A stretch of DNA of 14,994 nt from Accumulibacter sp. (GTDB lineage Bacteria > Pseudomonadota > Gammaproteobacteria > Burkholderiales > Rhodocyclaceae). Under the pieces are notes generated by a model. That model was not told the DNA's origin and made no database searches. It saw only the letters and a program-made list of their open reading frames with translations. The position numbers and the translations under genes were made by a program. Positions 6,013 through 13,482 of this stretch are shown in pieces. The stretch covers positions 960-15,953 of the forward strand of contig DPSD01000592.1 in the NCBI GenBank assembly GCA_003538495.1, read 5' to 3'. Positions within the stretch are counted from its first letter, which is position 1. Each line of letters begins with the position of its first letter.

Positions 6013-7606
6013 GCGACCGCGGCATGCCGCTGGCGCTCGGCGTTCCCTGACGACTTCAACCGCCAGTCAGGCCCCGCTGAAAGGGTGCCGAAAGCGTTGC
6101 CGTTGCGGTCTGCGGTCGGCCGTGCTGCTGGGCCTGGTGCCGCTGCTCGCTGCCGTTCCGGCGCACGCCGAGAAGTGGCGGATCACCCCGACCCTGGCGG
6201 TCAACGAGACCTTGACCGACAACGTCTTCCTCACTTCGACGAACAAGACCAGCGATCTGGTTTCGGCGATCTCGCCAGGTGTCGCGATTGAGGGCGAGGG
6301 AAGCCGCGCCAAGCTGCGCCTGAATTACGTGCTGACCGAACAACTCTATGCCCGCGAGAGCAATTCCAACAATCGCCAGAACGCCCTGAATGCGATCGGA
6401 ACGATCGAGGCCATTGAAGACCTGCTGTTCATCGACGGTACCGGGACCATCTCGCAGCAGTACCTGTCCGCCTTTGGTGCGGTGTCGCCGAGTACCGCCA
6501 ACGTCAACAACAACCAGACCGAGACGTCGAGCTACGCGCTCTCGCCGTACCTCAAGGGCAGACTGCTCAACTGGGCCGAGTACCTGCTGCGCTATCGGGC
6601 GACAACGACCAGTTCGCAATCGAATCTGGCGTCCAACCTGGATACCACCGAGTGGACCGGCGCCCTCAAGGGCGGCACGCGCTGGAACAGCGTCACCTGG
6701 GCGCTGGATGCGATGAGCCAGCATAGCGATTATTCGAGTGGCCAGACCTACGACGCATCGCGCTACATGGTGACCCTGTCGTACCGCTTCAATCCACAGA
6801 TTCAGGTGTCCCTGATTGGCGGCCAGGAGTCGAACGACTACGTCAGCCTGCAGCAGCAGTCGAACTTCACGCGTGGTGGGGGTTTTGACTGGACGCCGGA
6901 CAACCGCACCAAATTGCATGCCTTGGTCCAGAACCGGTTTTTCGGGACCGGATACAACGTCGAGTTCAGTCATCGGCGGCCACGTTCGATGTTCTCCTTC
7001 CTGGCCAGCAAGGACGTCTCGCTGCAGCCGCCCGCGGTGGGGAACACCGGGCAGGGCAACAACTACAATGCTTTCTATACGATCATCTCGGCGGCCAACC
7101 CCGGACTGCCGCCGGAGGCGATCGCGGCGCAGGTTGCGCAGTTGCTTCTCGAAAGCGGCGTTCCGGCCAACAGCTCGGTCGTCGACGGCTATCTGACCAA
7201 TCGTCCAAACGTGCAAAACCTGATGCAGCTGACCGGTGCCTTGATGGGGGTGCGCAACACCGTCACGTTCACCGCGACCCGTAGCGAGCAACAGAACCTC
7301 AGCCTGATCAATGGCGCGACCAACAACTTCTCTTTGCCCAACCGGACCCTGCAACGCGGCTACGGCATCGTCTGGTCACACAAGCTGAGCGGTATCTCGT
7401 CGCTCTCTTTCGCGCTCAACCAGCAGCGCAGCAGCACCTTCACCGCCAACTCGCCGGAAACCGAGACGACCGGCGGCTATCTGGTGCTGTCGACCAGCTT
7501 CTCGCCGAATACCAGTGCCAACATCGGCGCGCGCAGGGTGGTTTCCAGTGGCGTGAGCAGCTATACGGAGAGCGCGCTGACCGGCGGCATCTCTCACCGT
7601 TTTTGA
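6002..7606 (+). CDS. XrtA/PEP-CTERM-associated outer-membrane beta-barrel protein
   Basis: A predicted outer-membrane beta-barrel found regularly in XrtA EPS loci; its role is not experimentally settled, but a part in passing the polymer across the outer membrane is plausible because EpsE lacks its own barrel or helix. The 534-residue protein has a basic region (residues 28-38, KGCRKRCRCGLR) followed by a hydrophobic core and an AHA cleavage site at 54-56, then EKWRITPTLAVNETLTDNVF. The mature part alternates polar and aromatic residues as in barrel strands and ends in GGISHRF, with the terminal Phe typical of BAM substrates. The frame is open back to ATG 5948 inside the kinase repeat. I chose ATG 6002 because upstream Met codons come from repeat sequence. 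Even so the region before the signal core is unusually long and no ribosome site is visible, suggesting translational coupling to epsG. The start is uncertain; the family call is good. Confidence 0.85.
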   Translation: MVFERPRHAAGARRSLTTSTASQAPLKGCRKRCRCGLRSAVLLGLVPLLAAVPAHAEKWRITPTLAVNETLTDNVFLTSTNKTSDLVSAISPGVAIEGEGSRAKLRLNYVLTEQLYARESNSNNRQNALNAIGTIEAIEDLLFIDGTGTISQQYLSAFGAVSPSTANVNNNQTETSSYALSPYLKGRLLNWAEYLLRYRATTTSSQSNLASNLDTTEWTGALKGGTRWNSVTWALDAMSQHSDYSSGQTYDASRYMVTLSYRFNPQIQVSLIGGQESNDYVSLQQQSNFTRGGGFDWTPDNRTKLHALVQNRFFGTGYNVEFSHRRPRSMFSFLASKDVSLQPPAVGNTGQGNNYNAFYTIISAANPGLPPEAIAAQVAQLLLESGVPANSSVVDGYLTNRPNVQNLMQLTGALMGVRNTVTFTATRSEQQNLSLINGATNNFSLPNRTLQRGYGIVWSHKLSGISSLSFALNQQRSSTFTANSPETETTGGYLVLSTSFSPNTSANIGARRVVSSGVSSYTESALTGGISHRF

Positions 7607-7615
7607 TCGGTAGTC

Positions 7616-8719
7616 ATGTACGAGTCTTTCTATGGTTTGACCAGCAAGCCGTTTCAACTGAATCCAGACCCCTCGTTCTATTTCGCTTCCAAGCAGCATC
7701 GCCGCGCCATGGCCTACCTCGAATACGGCCTGAATCAGAACGAGGGATTCATCGTCGTCACCGGCGAGATCGGCGCCGGCAAGACGACCATCGTTCGCGG
7801 TCTGCTCAACGACCTCGACTCCGACAAGGTGGTCGCCGCGCAGCTGGTCAGCACCCAGCTCGATGCCGAGGACACCTTGCGGATGGTCGCGGCAGCGTTT
7901 GGCGTTGGCACCAGGAACGTCGGCAAGTCGGAGCTGCTGCTGGCGCTCGAGGCTTTTCTGGTCGAGGTCACCAGCCAGGGGAAACGTTGCCTGCTGATCG
8001 TCGATGAAGCGCAGAACCTGACGCCGCGTGCGGTCGAGGAACTGCGGATGTTGTCGAACTTCCAGTTTGGCACGCAGGCCTTGCTGCAAAGTTTCCTGAT
8101 CGGCCAACCGGAGTTCCGCAAGGTCATGCAGAGCCCGCAGATGCAGCAATTGCGCCAGCGCGTGATTGCCGCCTGTCATATTGGCCCGATGGATCAGGAC
8201 GAGACCCAGGCCTATATCGAGCACCGCCTCAAGTGCGCCGGATCGCAGGGTTCACCGCGCTTTGACGCAGGCGCCTTCGAAGCCGTTTTCGAGGCCAGCG
8301 GGGGGATCCCGCGACGGATCAACGCCCACTGCGATCGACTGTTGTTGTCCGGCTTCCTGACCGGGAAAAGCGCGTTCACGCGTGCCGACGTTGAAGAAGT
8401 GGCCAAGGAACTGCGCGAGGAAACGCAGTCTTCAAGGTCGATGACCGCGAGCAATATCGGCCACGAGTCCACTGCCCCGGCGAGCCCGCAGCTTACCGAC
8501 AGCGGCATTCTGGACATCGACCTGTCGCGACTCGAACTCGACAGCAGCACGGCCGAGCGTGCGTCGCGCGCCATTGCCGATCTGAAGAGCGGCCACGTGG
8601 AGCAGCGCCTGATCCGCATCGAGCGCAGCATCGTTCGCCTGGAGCGCAGCAACGCAGCGGTGCTGTCGCTGATTCAGCAACTGGTTGATTCGGTGCGCGC
8701 AAAACATGAAGGAAAATGA
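7616..8719 (+). CDS. XrtA-associated ExeA-like AAA ATPase
   Basis: A cytoplasmic P-loop ATPase of the ExeA/GspA-like group that accompanies XrtA loci; its exact role is unknown, perhaps powering assembly or surface delivery. The 367-residue protein opens with MYESFYGLTSKPFQLNPDPS, typical of the family. Walker A is GEIGAGKTT (50-58) and Walker B CLLIVDEAQ (125-133), followed by LRMLSNF. The AAA core with its helical lid ends near residue 265. After it comes a roughly 100-residue tail: a Ser/Thr-rich linker (about 272-295), then a charged, helical stretch (about 305-362: VEQRLIRIERSIVRLERSNA) likely to form a coiled coil. No membrane segment is evident, unlike ExeA. It starts nine bases after the barrel gene and overlaps wecB by ATGA. 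The family call is firm; the function is open. Confidence 0.9.
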   Translation: MYESFYGLTSKPFQLNPDPSFYFASKQHRRAMAYLEYGLNQNEGFIVVTGEIGAGKTTIVRGLLNDLDSDKVVAAQLVSTQLDAEDTLRMVAAAFGVGTRNVGKSELLLALEAFLVEVTSQGKRCLLIVDEAQNLTPRAVEELRMLSNFQFGTQALLQSFLIGQPEFRKVMQSPQMQQLRQRVIAACHIGPMDQDETQAYIEHRLKCAGSQGSPRFDAGAFEAVFEASGGIPRRINAHCDRLLLSGFLTGKSAFTRADVEEVAKELREETQSSRSMTASNIGHESTAPASPQLTDSGILDIDLSRLELDSSTAERASRAIADLKSGHVEQRLIRIERSIVRLERSNAAVLSLIQQLVDSVRAKHEGK

Positions 8720-9891
8720 TCTTGACTGATGAGCATTGGCCCTCTGATCTGGGCCCGGTGGTCTGCGTGGTCGGCGCTCGGCCCAATTTCATGAAGATGG
8801 CGCCGATCCTCCGCGCCTTCGGTGCCCACCGGCCGGCCCTGCCGACCCTGCTGCTGCACACCGGCCAGCACTACGACAAGGACATGAACGATCGGCTGTT
8901 CGCCGATCTGCGCCTGCCGCGTCCGGATATCAATCTGGAAGTCGGTTCGGCGACGCACGCGGTGCAGACGGCGGAAGTGATGAAGCGCTTCGAACCGGTC
9001 CTGGATAGCCAGCGGCCTTCGTGCGTGCTGGTGGTCGGCGACGTGAATTCGACGCTGGCCTGTGCGCTGGTTTGCGCCAAGAAGGACGTGCCGGTAGTGC
9101 ATGTCGAAGCAGGCTTGCGCAGCCACGATCGAGCGATGCCCGAGGAAATCAACCGTGTTCTCACCGACCAGATCGCCGACCGCCTGTACACCACCGAGCG
9201 TAGCGCGCTCGCCAACCTGACGCGCGAAGGGGTGGCCGAGGAGCGCGTGTGCTTCGTCGGCAACGTGATGATCGACTCGCTGCTCGCCAACCGGGAGTTT
9301 GCGCAAGCACCGGCGAAGACCCTGCAGATCGCCGGTGGCGACCCGGCGGTGATCGACGACCCTTGTGGTTACGGCGTGGTGACGCTGCACCGTCCGTCCA
9401 ACGTCGATCGTTCGGACACCCTGCAAGCGCTGCTGGCGGTGCTCCGCGAAGTCTCGGACGGGCTGCCGCTGGTCTTTGCCATGCATCCACGCACGCGCGC
9501 CAACATCGAACGCTTCGGCTTGGGCGAACTGCTGCGCAGCCCACGCATCGTCGTTTTGCCGCCGCAGGGTTACCTGGAAATGCTCGGCTTGCTGGCCAGT
9601 GCGAAACTCGTCCTGTCCGATTCGGGGGGGCTGCAGGAGGAGAGTACCGCGCTCGGCGTTCCCTGCCTGACGATCCGCGAGAACACCGAGCGTCCGATCA
9701 CCATCGAGCAGGGAACCAATACCCTGGTCGGCGCCGATCCGCAGGCGATCCGCAGGGGCGTCGACGAGATCCTGTCGGGGGCCGGCAAGAGCGGGCGCAT
9801 CCCCGAGTTCTGGGATGGGCGGGCGGCCGAGCGAATCGCCGCCGACCTCTCGGCGTGGCTGCTGGCGCGCCACGCGCAGCGCGTCGGATAG
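8716..9891 (+). CDS. wecB: UDP-N-acetylglucosamine 2-epimerase (non-hydrolysing)
   Basis: This cytoplasmic enzyme interconverts UDP-GlcNAc and UDP-ManNAc, providing ManNAc or, after oxidation, ManNAcA for the polymer. At 391 residues it is close to the family norm of about 375. Motifs in order are GARPNFMKMAPI (20-31), TGQHYDKDM (49-57), VVGDVNSTLA (106-115, Asp109), HVEAGLRSHDRAMPEEINR (129-147, containing the catalytic Glu131 and Glu144 region), TLHRPSNVDR (223-232, His225), AMHPRTRANI (255-264) and DSGGLQEEST (302-311). The ATG at 8716 overlaps the ATPase stop as ATGA; the GAAGGA ribosome site (8708-8713) sits better for a TTG at 8722, so the true start may be two codons later. No wecC dehydrogenase is adjacent. 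The presence of the epimerase predicts a HexNAc-containing polymer, which would give the neighbouring deacetylase its substrate. Family certain. Confidence 0.94.
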   Translation: MILTDEHWPSDLGPVVCVVGARPNFMKMAPILRAFGAHRPALPTLLLHTGQHYDKDMNDRLFADLRLPRPDINLEVGSATHAVQTAEVMKRFEPVLDSQRPSCVLVVGDVNSTLACALVCAKKDVPVVHVEAGLRSHDRAMPEEINRVLTDQIADRLYTTERSALANLTREGVAEERVCFVGNVMIDSLLANREFAQAPAKTLQIAGGDPAVIDDPCGYGVVTLHRPSNVDRSDTLQALLAVLREVSDGLPLVFAMHPRTRANIERFGLGELLRSPRIVVLPPQGYLEMLGLLASAKLVLSDSGGLQEESTALGVPCLTIRENTERPITIEQGTNTLVGADPQAIRRGVDEILSGAGKSGRIPEFWDGRAAERIAADLSAWLLARHAQRVG

Positions 9892-9910
9892 CGGGAGCGC
9901 GTTGAGAAAA

Positions 9911-10768
9911 ATGGCAGCGATCACCAACGCCATGACCATCGACGTCGAAGACTATTTCCAGGTCTCCGCGCTGGCCCCGTATATCGCCCGTGAGCAGTGG
10001 GATTCGCGCGAGTGCCGGGTCGAGAGCAACGTCGACCGCATTCTCTTGATGCTCGACGAGCACCAGACCGCGGCGACCTTCTTCACCCTCGGCTGGGTCG
10101 CCGAGCGCTACCCGCATCTCGTTCGGCGGATTGTCGAGGCAGGCCACGAACTGGCCAGCCACGGCTACGGTCACCAGCGTGCCAGCGAGCTCAGTGAAGC
10201 CGAGTTCTCGGCCGACATCGGGTCGGCCAAGAAGCTGCTGGAAGACCTCTCGGGTCAGGAAGTCAAAGGCTATCGGGCGCCGAGTTTTTCGATCGGCGAA
10301 GGCAATCTGTGGGCTTTCGACTGTCTCGAGCGGGCGGGTTACCGCTACAGTTCGAGCATTTATCCGATTCGCCACGATCACTACGGGATGCCGGACGCGC
10401 CGCGCTTCGCGCACCAGGTGCGCGCGGGCTTGCTGGAACTGCCGGTGACCACGGCTCGCTTCTTCGACCGCAACTGGCCGGCCAGTGGTGGTGGCTACTT
10501 CCGCTTGCTGCCGTATCCGGTCTCGCGGTGGCTGTTGCAAAAGGTCAACGAGCTGGATCGCCAACCGGCGATTTTCTACTTCCATCCCTGGGAGATCGAC
10601 GCCGGGCAGCCGCGGGTCCCCGGGATCAGTGCCAAGACGCGCTTTCGCCACTACCTCAACCTGCAGCACACCGAAGGCCGGCTGAGGCGTTTGCTCGCCG
10701 ACTTCCGCTGGGGGCGAATGGACGAAGTGTTCCTTGGCGCGCGCACTCGGGCGTCCATGGTGAATTGA
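9911..10768 (+). CDS. XrtA-associated polysaccharide deacetylase (NodB + DUF3473)
   Basis: A carbohydrate esterase 4 (NodB) deacetylase predicted to remove N-acetyl groups from amino sugars of the EPS or its precursor. From ATG 9911 it has 285 residues. Metal and catalytic motifs are intact: TIDVEDYF (9-16, Asp11 and Asp14), SHGYGHQ (83-89, His84 and His88), GYRAPSFSI (120-128) and FYFHPWEID (222-230, His225). The C-terminal part from about residue 150 is the DUF3473 extension characteristic of XrtA-linked members. There is no signal peptide or membrane segment, so it may act on cytoplasmic, lipid-linked intermediates, though this is inference. An in-frame TTG at 9902 is an alternative start, closer to the GGGAG at 9893-9897. 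The frame is open further upstream into wecB but the domain begins at the chosen start. It joins the next gene by TGATG, implying coupled translation. Confidence 0.92.
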   Translation: MAAITNAMTIDVEDYFQVSALAPYIAREQWDSRECRVESNVDRILLMLDEHQTAATFFTLGWVAERYPHLVRRIVEAGHELASHGYGHQRASELSEAEFSADIGSAKKLLEDLSGQEVKGYRAPSFSIGEGNLWAFDCLERAGYRYSSSIYPIRHDHYGMPDAPRFAHQVRAGLLELPVTTARFFDRNWPASGGGYFRLLPYPVSRWLLQKVNELDRQPAIFYFHPWEIDAGQPRVPGISAKTRFRHYLNLQHTEGRLRRLLADFRWGRMDEVFLGARTRASMVN

Positions 10769-11853
10769 TGAACAACACGATCGAGGAAGTGGCCAGGCTG
10801 GTTGCCGCCAGCGCGCCGCTCACCGTCAACAGCCTGAATCCGGACGATCGCCTGGCCGTCGCCAGATGGGACGCTTTCGTCGAGGCGTGTCCGGAAGCCA
10901 CTTTTTTCCACAAGGCCGGTTGGCAGCGGATCGTCGGCGAGGTCTTTGGCCATCGAACGCACTTCCTCTACGCCGAACGTTCGGGCGTCATCGAGGGCGT
11001 TCTGCCGCTGGCGCAGGTCAAGAGCGTGCTGTTCGGCAACACCCTGGTCTCGCTGCCGTTTGCCGTCTATGGCGGCGTCGCGGCGAACAGCGCGGCGGCC
11101 GGCGAGGCGCTCGAACTGGAGGCGCAGGCGATCGCCCGGCGCCTGGGTGTAGACCACCTGGAACTGCGCAATCTGCGGCAACGTCATGCGGAATGGCCGT
11201 TGCAGGATCTTTACGTGCGTTTTCGCAAGGAACTCGCGCCGGAGGTGGAAGCCAACATGCTGGCCATCCCGCGCAAACAGCGGGCGATGGTGCGCAAGGG
11301 AATCAAGAACGGACTGCGCAGCGAAATCGACGGCGATTGCAGTCGCTTCTTCGCCCTCTACGCCGACAACGTCCATCGGCATGGGACGCCGGCGCTGCCC
11401 AGGCGCTATTTTGAAGCCCTGCAGCGGGTCTTCGGCGCCGACTGCGAGGCGCTGACGGTCGTAGACGGTGCCGGGCGCCCCTTGAGTGGCGTTTTGAGCT
11501 TCTACTTTCGCGACGGGGTGTTGCCCTATTACGCCGGTGACCAGCCGTCGGCCCGCGATCTGGCGGCCAACGACTTCAAGTACTGGGAGCTGATGCGGCG
11601 CTCGTGCGAGCGCGGCGTCAAGGTTTTCGACTACGGCCGCAGCAAGCAGGGCACCGGCTCGTATTCCTTCAAGAAGAACTGGGGTTTCGAGCCCCTGCCG
11701 CTGTTCTACGAGTATTGCCTTTACCGCCGTGACTCCATTCCGCAGAACAACCCGTCGAACGCCAAGTACCGTCTGCTGATCGAGACCTGGCGGCGGCTGC
11801 CGATCGGCCTGGCCAACTGGCTGGGGCCGTTCATCGTTCGCAACCTCGGTTAG
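10768..11853 (+). CDS. XrtA-associated FemAB/GNAT-like transferase
   Basis: A cytoplasmic acyltransferase-fold protein of the FemAB-related family that co-occurs with XrtA. FemAB enzymes transfer amino acids from aminoacyl-tRNA to amines of peptidoglycan precursors; related GNAT proteins transfer acyl groups from CoA. Neither donor nor acceptor is known for this subfamily. The 361-residue product begins MNNTIEEVARLVAAS. The first half (about 25-150) carries WDAFVEACPEATFFHKAGWQ and the typical FGNTLVSLPFAVYGGV strand-turn. The second GNAT-like half includes IPRKQRAMVRKGIKNG (about 169-184) and FDYGRSKQGTGSYSFKKNWG (about 291-310), the strongest family signature. The ATG at 10768 overlaps the deacetylase stop (TGATG) and is preceded by GGTGA at 10759-10763; the longer frame upstream belongs to the deacetylase region. 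The adjacency suggests it modifies amines freed by the deacetylase, but that is inference. Confidence 0.88.
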   Translation: MNNTIEEVARLVAASAPLTVNSLNPDDRLAVARWDAFVEACPEATFFHKAGWQRIVGEVFGHRTHFLYAERSGVIEGVLPLAQVKSVLFGNTLVSLPFAVYGGVAANSAAAGEALELEAQAIARRLGVDHLELRNLRQRHAEWPLQDLYVRFRKELAPEVEANMLAIPRKQRAMVRKGIKNGLRSEIDGDCSRFFALYADNVHRHGTPALPRRYFEALQRVFGADCEALTVVDGAGRPLSGVLSFYFRDGVLPYYAGDQPSARDLAANDFKYWELMRRSCERGVKVFDYGRSKQGTGSYSFKKNWGFEPLPLFYEYCLYRRDSIPQNNPSNAKYRLLIETWRRLPIGLANWLGPFIVRNLG

Positions 11854-11925
11854 CGCGTGCCGCGCAGATCGGCGGCGATCCTGTTTGACTGATGACTACC
11901 GCACCATCCTGTTGAGAGCCCGTCC
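11853..11925 (+). other. Gap between FemAB-like gene and xrtA with a small hairpin
   Basis: This roughly 72-bp gap interrupts the otherwise coupled gene chain. GCGCG (11853-11857) pairs with CGCGC (11861-11865) over a 3-base loop, and ATCCTGTTTGA (11878-11888) recurs imperfectly as ATCCTGTTGA (11906-11915). TTGACT at 11885-11890 resembles a -35 box, but no -10 follows at proper spacing. The xrtA ribosome site is weak (TTGAGAG). I cannot assign a function. Confidence 0.3.
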
Positions 11926-13482
11926 ATGAGGCAGCCCACCCCAAGCCTGACATCCGTCGCCGCTCACCCGGGCTGGCGAGTCGCCCTGCCGGCAGTCGCG
12001 CTGACCGTGCTGATCACCGTGCTGCTGTTTCGCGAAACGGCGCTGGCGATGGCCAGCATCTGGGAACGCTCCGATACCTATGCCCATGGTTTCATCGTGC
12101 CGCCGATCACCTTGTGGTTGATCTGGCGCATGCGTGCCAGCCTCGCCGTGCTGCCTCCCCGCCACAGCTATGCCGCTGTCTTGCTGTTTGCCGGCGTCGG
12201 TTTCGCCTGGCTGCTTGGCGAGCTGGCGGCGGTCAACGTGGTTTCGCAGTTTGCCCTGGTGGCGATGCTGGTTCTTGCCGTGCCGGCGGTCCTCGGCTGG
12301 CAGCTCGCAAGGCGGATCACCTTTCCCCTGCTGTTCCTGTTCTTCGCCGTCCCCTTCGGCGATTTCGCGCTGCCGACGCTGATGGACTGGACCGCGCACT
12401 TCACCGTTCTCGGCCTGCGCTTGAGCGGCATCCCGGTGCACAGCGAAGGCCTGAGGTTCGTCATTCCGACCGGCAGCTGGTCGGTCGTCGAGGCTTGCAG
12501 CGGCGTTCGCTACCTCATCGCCTCGGTCACCGTCGGCACGCTGTTTGCGTACCTGACCTACCGGTCATGGACGCGACGGGTTGTTTTTGTGATCGTGTCC
12601 TTTCTGGTTCCGATCGTTGCCAACTGGGTCCGGGCCTACATGATCGTGATGATCGGCCACCTCTCGGGAAACACCCTGGCGGTCGGCGTCGATCATCTGA
12701 TCTACGGCTGGCTGTTTTTCGGCGTGGTCATCCTGTCGATGTTCTGGATCGGTGCGCGCTGGCGCCAGGATGATGACCAGGTCGCGCCGGTCGCGAACCT
12801 TGCCCCGGTGGGCGCCGCTGGGGTGGCGACGACCGCGCCTTCGGTGGTCGCCGCGGTACTCACCGTGCTGGTGGGCGGCGGCTGCACGCTCGGCCTCTGG
12901 CAAATCGAGCAGCAAAGGGCACCGCAGGTCAGTCAGCTTGCGCGGCTCGGGCCGATTGCCGGCTGGCAGGCGGCGCCGCGCGACCTTGACGACTGGCAAC
13001 CCGAGTACGCGAACTATGTCGCGCGCACGCAAGTGCGCTTCGAGCAGGACGGGCGTACGGCAGAGCTTTTCCTGGCCTACTACCGCAATCAGGACCAGCA
13101 GCACAAGATGGTCAGTTCGGCCAACGTGATGGTGCGCAGCGACGATCCGCTGTGGGTCAAGGTGGCCAGCGGCACGCGTGAAATCGGCTTCACGGAGCAG
13201 CAGATCCAGGTCCGCACGCGCGAGTTGCGTGGACCTGCGGCGGCGCGCCTGGTGGTCTGGCAGTGGTACTGGGTCAATGGACACTGGACGGCCAGCGATG
13301 CCATGGCCAAGGTCTACACCGCTCTTTCACGGCTCACCGGCAAGGGCGACGATTCCGCGGTGATCGTCCTTTACGCGCCGCAGGAGCAGGCCGGCGCGGG
13401 CAATGCCGTCCTCGATGATTTCGCCCGTGCCGCCGGACCGGCGATCGAGACCGCGCTGCGGCAGACCATGGATGCCCGATGA
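11926..13482 (+). CDS. xrtA: Exosortase A fused to a C-terminal EpsI domain
   Basis: Exosortase A is an integral inner-membrane cysteine transpeptidase-like enzyme that recognises the C-terminal PEP-CTERM sorting signal of exported proteins and cleaves or transfers them, functionally analogous to sortase. The 518-residue protein has an N-terminal EpsH domain of about 280 residues with some eight membrane helices. The active-site set is present: VVEACSGVRYL with Cys191, NWVRAY with Arg236, and VGVDHLIYGW with His257. After a short linker (about 281-300) and a further hydrophobic segment (about 304-325), residues 330-518 form an EpsI-type periplasmic domain (GWQAAP, LFLAYYRNQDQQHKMVSSAN, VVWQWYWVNGHWTAS). 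EpsI is a separate gene in some loci; here it is a fusion. No PEP-CTERM target is encoded in the window. The stop overlaps the next gene as ATGATG. Assignment is very strong. Confidence 0.94.
   Translation: MRQPTPSLTSVAAHPGWRVALPAVALTVLITVLLFRETALAMASIWERSDTYAHGFIVPPITLWLIWRMRASLAVLPPRHSYAAVLLFAGVGFAWLLGELAAVNVVSQFALVAMLVLAVPAVLGWQLARRITFPLLFLFFAVPFGDFALPTLMDWTAHFTVLGLRLSGIPVHSEGLRFVIPTGSWSVVEACSGVRYLIASVTVGTLFAYLTYRSWTRRVVFVIVSFLVPIVANWVRAYMIVMIGHLSGNTLAVGVDHLIYGWLFFGVVILSMFWIGARWRQDDDQVAPVANLAPVGAAGVATTAPSVVAAVLTVLVGGGCTLGLWQIEQQRAPQVSQLARLGPIAGWQAAPRDLDDWQPEYANYVARTQVRFEQDGRTAELFLAYYRNQDQQHKMVSSANVMVRSDDPLWVKVASGTREIGFTEQQIQVRTRELRGPAAARLVVWQWYWVNGHWTASDAMAKVYTALSRLTGKGDDSAVIVLYAPQEQAGAGNAVLDDFARAAGPAIETALRQTMDAR

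Noticed and set aside
10309..10767. Long open frame upstream of the FemAB-like gene, suggesting a larger protein
   Set aside because: It overlaps the deacetylase DUF3473 coding region out of frame; the recognisable FemAB sequence begins at ATG 10768.
11885..11913. Internal promoter before xrtA based on TTGACT
   Set aside because: No acceptable -10 element occurs 16-18 bp downstream.
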